Source: Larus michahellis (taxonomy: Eukaryota > Chordata > Aves > Charadriiformes > Laridae). From it: a stretch of DNA of 64,000 nt. The DNA lies in the NCBI RefSeq assembly GCF_964199755.1, contig NC_133900.1, positions 20,871,701 to 20,935,700 on the forward strand. Direction: 5' to 3'. The position numbers were made by a program, and so were the translations under genes. Positions 23,744-36,000 of this stretch are shown one piece after another (positions within the stretch are counted from its first letter, which is position 1; every line of letters starts with the position of its first letter). Under the pieces are notes generated by a model. It saw only the letters and a list, made by a program, of their open reading frames with translations. It had not been told where the DNA came from and did not search any database.

Positions 23744-24148
23744 AATAAACCTATGCCGATGCATTTGTGGTGGGGAAAAAAAATAAGTAATGTAAATAAA
23801 GGAGAAGCATTTTAGGAAATCACCTAATGTACAGTAAAAGGAGCGTGTCTTATGGCACTAATAGGACAAGAAGGCTGGAGATCCAGACGTGCGTATCACT
23901 CAACATATTGTAGAAATTTCACTGCCTGTTCTGCTAAAGTGGTAACAGTGACACCATTGAGTTTGTGACTGGCGGCTTTGTGGCTGACATCTGTACCTCT
24001 GCAGACTTTCACCTGTGATAAGCCTACAGTAACAGATTTCTATGGATACATTCTGTTGAACTGTAAACTGTGAAATGCCGGGAACTACTTCCTTTTTATT
24101 ACTGCTTGACTGAAAGAGATTTATATTGATGTACATGAAACAAATAAA
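23744..24148 (+). terminator. Further distal AATAAA hexamers downstream of PGRMC2
   Basis: AATAAA occurs at 23744-23749, 23795-23800 and 24143-24148 on the plus strand. Any of these could serve longer PGRMC2 transcripts, or they may be chance matches in AT-rich DNA. Confidence 0.3.
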
Positions 24149-24159
24149 CAAAAATCCTC

Positions 24160-27100
24160 CCTTGAATCATGTGTAACTCACGTGTCCTAGAAGGCAGGTT
24201 GAATTCTCTTCCTTGCGTATCCAAGCTTGGAATAGAGTAGCTTTATCGTAGCAGAACTAGAGCCATTTCTCCACAGAATTTAGGTGACGCTTGCTGGATC
24301 TCGTACGGGAGATCTTGTACATCCCGTGTGGGGCTGTTCAGCTACTGACTGTAATTCAGTAAAGCACCGGTTTCTGCTTAGGTCACATCCTTATAAGCTG
24401 CACGTTGGGGCGGTGCCCAGACTCGGGTTTGCACGTTAGTACTATAAGTGTCTGCTAATTGTCTTCACACTGCTGAAAAGCTGGCCATGCTAGTGTAACT
24501 AACCACAAAAATATGTGCTTTAGATGGAACAGTGGAAGCTACCAAGGGATGAAGAAAACTTTCTTGCACAGGACAGGAGGTAGGAGTCCTTAAGCACCAG
24601 TTCTTCACCTGGCTGCTTCACTAGGGAATTTTTTTTCTTTTGACTAAATCTCACTATAAAAGGTTTTACATTACACTTCATTGACAGTATGCCTTTCACT
24701 TTTAGCTTTTGTGCCAGCTGGTGCACCTCGCCATGGCACCAAGATGTGTGTAGCCACGGAGCAGGAAAAGGCTTACCCAACTGTCAGACAGGACAACCAG
24801 ATAATTATTTTTTTTTCCCCAGGCTTCCACATGAAAATACCGGCACAGTCTGTGTGACAGCTTCTGCTGTATGAAGTCAGGGCTGGGGGTTCCTGGTATG
24901 TGCTGTGAGTTACCTCTGCTCTTCGCTCATTACAGCTATTTGCATTGCTACATCTGGCACAGCTGTAGTGTTAGCAGTCTATCATGCTTTTATCTGTTTT
25001 ATGTAGAAACTTTTTACTGGAGAAAAAAGGGTAGTTTTGCACATGCCGTGACTCCCTAACCCAAGTTTCCTTGTTGTAAAAATCACAATGAAGTTACGTG
25101 AAGTTTTGTTTTCTTTTGCCTTTTTTTTTTTAATTATTTTAAAAGAACAACACTCAAATCTTTATGATTCAGGATCAGTTGGACAGCAAGCTGGGTAAAG
25201 GATGAGATTTGCTTTGAAGCAATTTAACTGTGAAGAACACAAAACTGTCATCCTATGGCAGCAGTATGTTGCATAGACTTAATCCTGTATTTTGATGTCT
25301 AGTGGATCTAAATTAGCCTCGTTCATCCTACATACAAAGTCACTAGTGATTTACAGCTGACAACCTAAAAATAAATTATTTAAAGCACACTAGCTTTCAT
25401 TTTTATAAAAAGTTGACACACAGAGAATAATTTAGGATAACAGCAGATCCATCAAAACCAGCGCAATTAATATAATAATTTTATGGAGGCGTTCATCCTT
25501 GTCACATTTGCATCAATCTCTATTGACACAAAATTCACTATTAACTAAAATGACAGGCAGGTTGATACTGATAACGTGTTAAATTTTGTTTAAGCAACAT
25601 AAGGGACTTGAAGGGAATATTTCTTACCATCTTTAGAAACAAAATATATTTCCAGTTTAATATATCGCTTGTTTTCCCAGGCTAGACTTAGTGTTAAGCT
25701 AGTTTGAGTAGTCATTTGTTTTGACACTTCTGCCTCATTTATACACTGCTTCCCAAAAATGCTTTATTATGGCAGGAAATCTATTTCTAAACCTTCTTGA
25801 TGCTGTTACTTGATCCGAACATCTTGAATTTCCACTAAGGACTGCAGAATTATCCTTTTATGTGCTTGTACTTGGGTGTATCTTTTTAATGAGCTAGAGC
25901 TACTTTTCTTTGGCTAAGGTTCAAATTTTCTGTCCTTCAGAGCTGGACACAGCACGTGAAATCAGTTTGACGCTCTGCTTCTGATCTTGTTTCACTTCTA
26001 AGCTATTTTCTAATTTATTTATTTTTTCCTGCAAAATCAGTTTGATTTTACTGCCTTCATTGTAAAGGTCAAGGAATAGTTAAACCTTACTTGTGCTTTG
26101 AGTCTCTTTGATAATTGTTTTCTCTACAGTGAAAGTTTGTGGGGGTTTATTTCCTCCAGGAAATACACACATTGTTGTGTAGAATAGTACAAAATATTGA
26201 TCAAGACCTAGTGCTCTGAATATAATGGTCTTCCTGGCTCTGCTTTGGGGTGGGTTTTATTTTTTTTAGGACAAAGCTGTGCAGTTTTTCATGATGTATA
26301 ACTCACTAATTCAGCAACCCATCTCTGAAGCGTTGCTGAAGTTTAGTGATGAAGCCGAGAGTCGGTTTGTGATGAAGTTCTGTGCCCTTGGAGTCCTGCC
26401 TGCAGTCTCGGTTCTCTCCCATTCCCATGCTGCAGGGAAAAACCCCGCTGTCCTCTGACTGCTTTCTCAGGCATGAATGGAATGATGCAATGGCAACCCT
26501 TGAATTTGGCTATTTACTCCTTTTCCTACTTAACACTAGTAATAATGTAGCCCTGGCCTCGAAGGCTTACTTAAATATGGAAACCAAATAATTAAGTATG
26601 AATGTTACTGGCAAACCCTTCCACTGGCTTCTAATTTATGGTTAAAGGTGAATGTTTACTAACAGGTATTAACAGATTGCATTTTAAACTTGCTTTTGGT
26701 AGAACATGTGTGCCAAGGCTGGGTCAAATGCAGGTGAAGGGCTGCTTACCTGAAAACTTAAAAAAAACAAACCCAAACTGTTCCTCACCCTTTTTCTTTG
26801 GGGATTGTTGCGGTTTTGTGTATTTCTTCCTCTACCAGAAGGCAGCAACTTTAAGGTGTTTCACAGCCGTCGAGTCTGGTATTGCAACCTTCCTGCCAAA
26901 TCCATCAACAAATGGAATTGTCCCCGTTCTGGTTACAAAGTTTACGTCTTGGGGTTTTTTTTGTGACGATCATATTTTTACTGATCTGTCACATTTTCTA
27001 GGTAACTGGGCAAAGCCTTCAAGCATACACTCTGTAAGCATCTAAAAAATAAAGCCCTTTGGAGGTGTGGAGTTCCGGTGACAAGTCTGGATTTGTCACT

Positions 27101-28950
27101 TGACCACAAGCATTCAATTACTGTTTGTATATAAACTCCCTTTCTCTTGGCTGGCTCTGGCCCCCACGCAGGCTCCTTAGAGCAAAACATTATCGGGTCT
27201 CCATCAAAAACAAGAGCCACCTCAACTCTTCCCTTCTAAAAAGCCTTTAGAATCCAGTATCTTGAGCATGACTAAAGAATTCAGGGTTTTAGAAATATTT
27301 GTACAGTCATTTCTCAACAGGAGAAATGAAGAGAAGCCTAACCAAAATTCTTTAATAAGCACAGGGGAGAATTTTTATACAAGGAAAGGTCTAAGACTTC
27401 GTAAGTGTTCAGTAACAGACTACCGTTGGAAAGACAAACTGAGGGTTGGTTTAAATGGACCTAAAAGGCATCAGAAAGGATGCTGGACACACGCATGGGT
27501 GTTCAGAGACAAATTTCTGGCTCTGCAACAGGCACACCCGTTATCAAAAGGCGATAACCACTTTAAGCCGTATAGAGAAACAAGCTGCTGAGCCAGCAGA
27601 GCCTTTGGGGTTTATTCTAAAATTCAAGGGTTTTGTTCTCAGTTCAGTGTGCAAACAGCAGTAATGTATCATTTTCTCCACCTATCTGCAAGGGAAGATT
27701 TGAGCCTGGGGAAGTGAAATGGGGCAGCCAGAACTGGGGACGGACTTGCGTGGGTTTTTGTCCACCTAAATAAGGGGACACTGAGCAAGTACCCCAAGGA
27801 GGCCAAGAGTAAGGCAGCAGTAACACATTCACTCTGTGCTTTCAGCCATATTTACCATTCACCTGCCATATTCTTCTTTGACAAATACCCAGTCACATGA
27901 ACAAAATAAATCGCTATTGAACTCGACAGTATCTCACATTCTAAGAAACCGCTTTAGCGGGTTCCCCCAATACCTTAGTGCACCAGAGGCAACAGAAATT
28001 CCCAGGCACAGCTACAGCCTTACACTCTTTCAAGTTGTTTTTCTTCACACTTCGGAGGAAAAAAAAAAAAGTTGATATACAACACTGTTAGGGTTTTTTG
28101 TTGTTGTTTTTATAAAATTTGTCAAGATATCACAAAATTACACACACTAAAAGCTTAATCTGCACATTTTCCAATGAAAAAGTGAAAGGAAATATCTTAA
28201 ATCTCTTACTTGTATATACAATTTCAATCCAAATTTACATTCGCATCATTTTCTTTATAGCAAAAGGCATGGATCAAACACAGGATTGAGATGTGTCACT
28301 TCAGCATATTTATAAGATATTACTTTAAATATTGGTATGTGTTCATTTAAATTCATTTAGGACAGGCCACTTACAAAAGGCTCAATTTTGTACTGAAATT
28401 GTATTAACTATTGGGAAGGCCACTGCTAATTATAGACTCCTTTACAGTGCAAACATTCCTCATTTGTTTCACTGAGATTCACAAGACAATGACTGAAAAT
28501 ATTAATGGACTTTTTATAAACTCTGAGATCAGATACAAGTTTGAAACGCCCCACGCGGCCGTGCAGTCAGCCAGGACACCTTCGTGGATTAAGGCATTTG
28601 TGCTAGATACAACTTTTTAACTTGAAAAGTTAACTGAAGTCTCTTCTGCAGTTGACTAACAAAAAGCGGAAATCCTTCTCACCTACCCTTGGAAGAGAGA
28701 AGTGACCCACTCCGTTCTTTTTGAGTCTTTAAAAACAAAGTAATGAAGTTAATAAGAAATTACAGGATATAAACATCCTCATCTTTCAGCTACAGAAATG
28801 GATTTGTATTTGAATAACTTACATTCAGTGAAATTCTAGTTAGACCCGTTTGAAATTATTTAGGCTTAGCTAGCACAATTCTATGCAGAACTTCATTCAG
28901 ATATTGCAAAATAAAGCAAAAAGTAAAATTTACAAGGAATACTTTGTTTC
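24160..28950. other. Intergenic region between convergent PGRMC2 and LARP1B
   Basis: This is AT-rich sequence between the inferred 3' ends. The longest open frame is 26638-27045 (plus strand, 135 codons, low-complexity Phe/Leu-rich), with no recognisable domain. AATAAA follows it at 27048-27053. I recognise no repeat element here. Confidence 0.55.
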
Positions 28951-28959
28951 CCGCCAAAC

Positions 28960-29862
28960 TCACTTTTATTACTTGAAATATGGATAATTTATTTTTTTTA
29001 ATTATGCCTCTCCTGTTAGAGTACTTCATAATCATGAGAATTCAAATGAAGACACCTCTCAAGCCAAGAATAATTTGAATAGTTTGCTATTTTAACACCC
29101 TGCACAAACTGTAGATACTGTATGTTAATTTACGACACTACGAAATTAACAGATCCATTTTCCCCTGTGTTTTTCTGATGCTTCAGTTAGTAAGAACCAG
29201 TACTGAAGGAAATACCTGCAAAACTATCCCAGTTATGTCCACTCAAACTCCATACTTAATAAAATACTAACTATGGAGACCCTGAAAAATATAAACTATG
29301 TCTTTAAATAGAATCCAGAAATGCAGTTTCATATATAGCTGCACATTCTTGAGCGTGCTTTTGCACTAAAACATACTTTTTAATAGTTAGATTCAAGAGC
29401 AAACCAATCTCATAGATCCTTCCTTTCCATTTAAAATTCTACATATAACGTAAATCTTTTTTGCTTTGGTAAAATACAAATAATGGGAAAATACGGGTAA
29501 AGACAGCACAGTAAGTAACATGGGTATATCATACCTTTTTTAAGAAATAGGAGCTGAAATGTAAGGCATCCCCAAAGTATTTTTTGCATATGCCAGGAAT
29601 GCAGTTCTTTGTAAACAAAAGCTTGAGGAAAGCAATACTGAAGCCAAAGAATCTTCCCTAGGATCCTTCCGATGATCCCAAAACCAAGAGCAACTCTCCT
29701 AGGGTAAGTGTTTTGGAACTAAATCCTGTGAAAAAGAGAATCCAATCCTCTGTCTTCCCATACATTTTTTTAATCACGTGTTAGATTGGCTCGCCTCGAA
29801 GGTCTCCAGATTAGAAGTGTGACGTAAAAGTTGATTCTCAAGGGTGCAAGCTTGTCTTAAGT
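28960..29862 (-). other. LARP1B: LARP1B 3' UTR (approximate)
   Basis: AT-rich non-coding sequence follows the LARP1B stop on the minus strand. The distal boundary is set only by candidate poly(A) hexamers, and the true UTR may extend toward 28.0 kb. Confidence 0.4.
28965..28993 (-). terminator. LARP1B: Candidate poly(A) signals for LARP1B
   Basis: Minus-strand AATAAA hexamers occur at 28988-28993 (within TTTATT) and 28965-28970, about 0.87-0.9 kb past the LARP1B stop codon. The second is followed by a moderately G/U-containing stretch. Other sites further downstream cannot be excluded. Confidence 0.3.
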
Positions 29863-30096
29863 CTATTTTTCTGGTACATCGCTTTCTATAGATTTTGTGG
29901 CAGCGTTGTTATGGCCTACAGACGCTTGCACAGCGTTCCCACCGGTGACATTTCCCAGTGTCTGGGACTGACAGGCAGCCGTGGATTTAGCGGCAAGAAG
30001 TGTTTTAGAAGAATTAGGCTGATGTCTGCGATGACCTGAATCCTCACCTGTTGGAGCGACCGGTCTCTTTCTGCCAGATTCTTCACTAATAGGAGG
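29863..30096 (-). CDS. LARP1B: LARP1B terminal coding exon 19
   Basis: It encodes [20 protein letters not shown], a Ser/Thr/Ala-rich tail of 77 residues ending SIESDVPEK and TAG at 29863-29865. The PPIS-E-GRKR beginning matches the variable C-terminus of LARP1B. The acceptor is gttattttcag. Confidence 0.92.
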   Translation of the reverse strand, partial: PPISEESGRKRPVAPTGEDSGHRRHQPNSSKTLLAAKSTAACQSQTLGNVTGGNAVQASVGHNNAATKSIESDVPEK

Positions 30097-33000
30097 CTGA
30101 AAATAAACATTGGCAACCCGTTAAACGTTTTTCTGTAAGGCCAGGTATTTGCCTTTTCATATACTTCAAAATACTTACACTTCATATACTTAAATACAGA
30201 TCAAAGAAAGACAGAACATTCCATAATTAGGCCCTTACTTAGTCCTAGTAATCTTAGTTATTCACAACTCACTGATGGTATTCTGAAGGTTTCCTGGCTA
30301 GAAGTGACACATTAAGGACTTTAAACAGTCTTACAGCATTATATAATTGCCACAGCTCCTAGGAAATGGGGGATTTTAGAGGATGGTGGTAACGTAGTTC
30401 ACCATAGCCCAGTTATGAACAGCACGGCAGCACTACACTCTGGAATCACACAGCATAAGAATTCAGTGTTCTACAGGAAGGATACACTGAATTTGGCATA
30501 TAAAGCCTCAGTAAGGACAAAGCTTGTCACAGTTCACTAAGGAATGCTGGTTGGGCATTAATTCATTTGCCAAATTCTTAAATAGTATAGAAAGTTATCA
30601 GTCTTACCAGATGACAAATAAGCTATTTTTTGCTATTTATTTCATTACAGAATTAAAATGGATCAACGCTTCTTACATTTTTAGCCACCACACCTCAACA
30701 CCATACTATGGTTCAAAAAAAGAATGTCTAGAATAAAACTGCATTTTTAATTTGAATTTAATTTGCTTAAGCATGCTTTTTCTAGTCACTGACAGGATTT
30801 GTAAAGCTGCCTTTTTGTGAATTGGAGTACTGTTCTCAGTTTACCTAGCAGTAAAAATATTTGTACACCAAATATTTATTTAAAATAGGTATTCAAACTT
30901 ACATCCACTCTGAAGTCCTCCAGTCTCTTAAATTTACTAAGGTATTCTTGCAGTTTGGGGTCAATGGCTGGAGTCTTGTGCTGAGAGTATTTTAGATAAG
31001 CCCAAAATTTTTCCAGTCCGTATAGCTGACCTAATAATGGAAAAAGATAATTTTACCAATTTACAAAGGTCAGATTTAATTAAAAACTTAATTATTCACT
31101 GGTAACTAGATGTTTAACAGAAAGGTAAGATAAATGGAACGTAAAGAAAAGCTGCTTTTGGGTTAGTTAACAAGTCAGCGCCAAGGAACTGGGATTATCT
31201 CCCAACCCAATCTCCGGTTACCCCGGTGTGAGCAGTGACTGGCCTAAGATAAATTACCAGCTTCGTAGTCTCTCTTTGTTTCTTCTTGGAAATCCTTGAA
31301 TATTTCTTGCCTGAATTTCTTTTCTAGGCCATAGCTGTAAAATCTAAACAAGCATTCCAATCCGTACCTGTAACGGAACAGAGAGGTACGAAAATCTTAT
31401 ACATACGCTCCTCATTCCTCAGAAGGATGCAAGTTTTCAGTTTTTCCTTGCATTTAAGTAAGTGGCATAATCTCATTTCACCCTTCTCGTAAAAAACACT
31501 TCTTTTTCACATCAATTTTTATCGCTCTATTGTTCTGAAACATCTTCACAAATAATCAAAACTGACTTGGGAAAACCAGCTTTGTCCCACAGTTTGAACT
31601 GATAAACTACAGACACCATACACACATACAAGATGAAGACAAATGCTTTCACGTTTTCAGTATATTTGTATACACAAACAAACAGTTTCAACATAAAACC
31701 AGACACAGCGGGTCGGACCGAAAGTCAGCCTAACCCCCTATCGGTGGGCAACTCGATGTGCAAGGCAGGACCCAGTCTTCTTTCAGCTCCCACACACCCC
31801 AGCGCCAGGGCTTCTGGCCTAGTATTTAGTCACACTCTGGCTTTGGCTGCAGCCCTGTCACCAGAGCTGCCTTCAGCCTCTAGATATGTGGGACCTCCTC
31901 CTGCGCTGCATTCATCTGCTGCCACCTTAGTCCCCTTTAGAGCCTTCTGAAGTTTCTCCTGATAGAAAAATCCTAGAATGGTTCGGGTTGGAAGGGACCT
32001 TAAAGACCATCTAGTTCCAACCCCCCTGCCTTGGGCAGGGACACCTCCCACTAGACCAGGCTGCTCAAAGCCCCATCCAGCCTGGCCTTGAACACCTCCA
32101 GGGATGGGGCCTCAACAACTTCCCTGGGCAACCCGTTCATGTCTCACCACCCTCACAGTGAAAAATTTCTTCCAGATACCTGATCTAAATCTACCCTCTT
32201 CCAGTCTGAAGCCATTACCCCTAGTCCTATCACGACATGCCCTTGCAAAAAGTCCCTCCCCATCTTTCCTGTAGGCACCCTTCAGATACTGGAAGGGGCT
32301 ATAAGGTCTCCCCAGAGCCTTCTCTTCTCCAGGCTGAACAGCCGCCTTTTTAGAAAGCAAGAAGCAGTTTGAACAAGTTGAACGAGGTTAAGAATGTCTT
32401 CACATATGGAAGGAAGAATCTTCTGAGTATTAGTAAGTACGGAGCTAACTTGTTACAGTCAACAAGTTACAGGATTTTGTAGAATTCAGGACCTATTACG
32501 CATCAGGAAATGCTGCACGTTTAACTATTTAACTGCAATGCACAAATACATACAAACAAATTTTTGGTATTAAAATAACTCATACAGACTGCTATTTTAA
32601 AGATTTAAAAACAGTCAAAGCCAATACTAAAAATGTTTACTTCAGATATACGTAAACTTCACAGTCATTAAAACGAAAGGCGAGGCCTCAACAGTTTTTA
32701 AATTCCAGGAAAAAACAAATACCTGTAGTGTTCTTTTGCATCATCTAGAGCAAGTTGTTTGAATTCTTCATACATTTTCTTGTTAAAGTGATCTCTCAGA
32801 AAAAAGGACCAGAAACGAAAAAGTGTGTTCATTTCTTGGGACTGGCCAATTCCCAACCGTTTCCTCTCTGGAAGAAAAAAGAAAGGAGGAGGGAAAAAAA
32901 AAGCTATTTTAAATTTCTCAGCAGAATATTTTCAAGTGCTTTTCCATTAGTAATACACACACAAGATCTTCCAGTAACTTAAGTTTGAGGGTAATTTTTT

Positions 33001-36000
33001 TGTCAGGGGATGTAAAGTTAAATGGAAAGCAGAGTTCATAAAATAGAAGCATTGAATAAATTTTACTTTCCCAAGAAAAATTGAGGATGAGGAACAATGT
33101 GGAGAAAACTGGTATGAGATGACATGTGGTAACTTCTACCTAAATTTTGAGGAAGGACATTTAGCACCTTACCCATTAGACACCTTCGACGATATTTGTG
33201 GTACACCTGTTGAGTAAAGCCATTTTCCTTTAACAGTTCATGAGAAGGATGCTGAAATTTTGGAAGAGAATTCGGGGTACACCCATAACTTCCTGCTATT
33301 GGAGCTCCTTCTGAAGGCGAAGCATTGGAACTGCTGAAGAGAAAAAAACCCCAAATGTATTTATATATTTCTGTCCTATAAACAGTGCTTTTCTAAATCA
33401 GTTTTCAACCACCCTAATCTACACAAGAGCTGTCAGAATAGTACAGTCACCTGATGACCGCTACAATGCATGCTTGGGGTCCCAGTCATCTGTTTTCCGC
33501 TGCAGCTCAAGAAAAATCATATTCCGTGCAAGTATGTCAAAAATCAGGCAGTTTTGGATGATGATAATTAAACATTACTGTAATGCCTGGTTTTAAATGA
33601 CACTCAAAGGCAAAATCACTGAAGTGAACATCAGTACTTCAAGTAATATTACTGCTACTATATCATGGATCAACGATGTTGTGAACATAGTCAGTTTAGC
33701 TAGCTTACTTGCAGATAGCCTTGTATTCTGTTTTTATCTTTCTTAATCACTCTTTTCTTGCTTCCACTGTATTTATAAATTGTCTTTGATCACAGCCTGT
33801 TTCTCTATTAGCAGTGAGAACTAATGACACTGCAAACAAATCTTCTACAAAAAAAAAAAAGTTTACCTCACAGAGGAAGTTCTTGGCCTGTGGTCTCTGG
33901 AATCCATCACCCAACCAACGTGGCACTCTAAGGGAGGATTTGTACTGTGTCGTGTTTTTCTTTTTCTTGGAGTCTAAGAAAGTAAATGAAGTATTTATTT
34001 CCCTAATTTGATTTCACTCATTCTCTCACTCTTAAAACAAAGTTCTAAAAATTTTATATTCTATCTATCACACTCCAGGTTCATAACCTAAAGATCAGTC
34101 TTATGTAACAAATTAAAAATCTTCAGACATTACACTTTTTCAGCAAGGACTTAAATGGTACAGACAAAACTCAGAAACCATTTTGTAGGAATAAAAAAGA
34201 ATGAATATGGTAAATATTTTGAAGATAAAACAATTAAAAAGCAGAAGTGTTTTATTTTTTGCCTTTTCATTCTTTTTAAGTTGTATGCACAGACATGAGT
34301 TTTCTAGGCTTTTTCTGGTTTAAAAAAAAAAAAAAAAATTATATCTTTCCGTTTACCTTTACATCAATGGACCGGGCTTCTTTAACAACAGGGTAGAACC
34401 TGGGTGTTTTGTTGGGATCCTGTAGCCTCGGGGTGCGAGGTGTTCGTGGGGTGAAGCCAGGATGAACGCAGGGGGAATCCGGAACTGCTGTTGGCAGTGA
34501 TCGAGCTATTGCTGCTGCTGGAGGTACTTCAATCCTTGACAAATTACAAGCCACCTCCTCTGCTAAATCGTAGGCAGGAAGGAGAAAACATTCATGTTCA
34601 AAAGAAACGCAGGATTTCAAAGCCTAAGCTCCCCTGGTATCTAGTATCTCAAAGGCCTGTTTCATTTCAAGTGAACTAAATCATCCCCAAAGGATAATCA
34701 AATTATAACAAAAGCACTTGGTATACAAGCAGCACTAACTCCTCAAAACTATGAAATAATGTCTCAAGCATGTCCTTGCTAGAAAATTTAAACCCACTTC
34801 TTTCTTACCTGCTTGTTCTTGTCTGTCTACACTAGCAAAGTAATGGAAAATAAACATTGGTGAAAGCATAACCATGTTCTTGCTTTTTGGTGAGGTGATG
34901 CTTTTAGTGAGGTGGTTTTCTTCAACTATAAAAATGCTATTAGCATGTATCCTAGTAAATGTTAACACTACTACTACTACATCAGAAATACCTCAAAAGA
35001 TAAAATTTGGACATTGTGACTGCTCAGCAAGGTTATGATACAAGTAGGAAATTCTTCTAATCTCACTTTGTTCTATCCCCGTTTCCCATAAAAATATTGG
35101 TTTCTAGAAAATGTTTCACAACATCGCTAGCTATTAACTTTACACATTGTAAATGCCAAGTTACACAAAAAGCACCTGGTGTTGGTATACGGTGACAATG
35201 AAATACAACACTGGCTACTGATGCTCATATATATCCTGAAAAGTACGAGTACTGGCTTCTTCTAATTCCATGGAAACCACACTACTGATGAACAGCTGAC
35301 AACTTGAAAAATTAGCAAAGAAAAAGCCCCTCAGGCTGCTGACTGAACCAAAACTAAAATATTACACAGGCAGAAAGAGTTAACACACCTAGAAAATTGT
35401 TGTTTATTACAGAGATTCTAAAAACAAATATGTATTACCTACCTTTCCGTAACCCTGGAGGTCCTGGAAGAACTTCTTGGGTTGGGTCAGCAATTGGTTC
35501 TGGTGCAAGATTATCAAATTCTTCCTTACTAATGAGATTTAGCTTCTTAAAGTTCTCAATCTCTTGCTGAATTAGAGAAAGCAAATTGTAAATGCAAAGC
35601 ACAGTGATGGATATCACCCTAAGAAACAGGTGAATTTCACAGAAGAGAAAACAAACAAGCCAGAATTGACACACAACTACCTATACACAGCCAGTACAGA
35701 TTTCTTTTAACAAAGATGGAAGGAGTCCCTAGCACATGTTATAAAAAAGTTGCCATAAACACCGTATATAACCGAACACAGCTCACACTGCACTAGGCTA
35801 AAAGAAACAGTTACGCCAACAAATGGGCGAATGGAGGCAGGTAAGGCCATTTACATGTGACTTTTCACAGACAAATGAGAAACAGAAATGACTAAGATCC
35901 TGCCCCTCACCAAGCTTAAAAAAAACCTGTTTTTCTTCTGCAGTAAGTGTGCCAAGGAAGGTCCTAGCAATTTAGGATAGCAGAAGAGTCCCTGCTCCCT

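Larger units (their letters stand above)
30097..34356 (-). other. LARP1B: LARP1B introns 13-18, non-exonic parts
   Basis: Introns 33974-34356, 33334-33866, 32868-33172, 31368-32722, 31031-31257 and 30097-30902 surround the listed exons 14-18. Intron 16 (31368-32722) carries the sense-oriented CR1. The others show only AT-rich sequence, including an A run at about 34323-34338. Confidence 0.7.
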
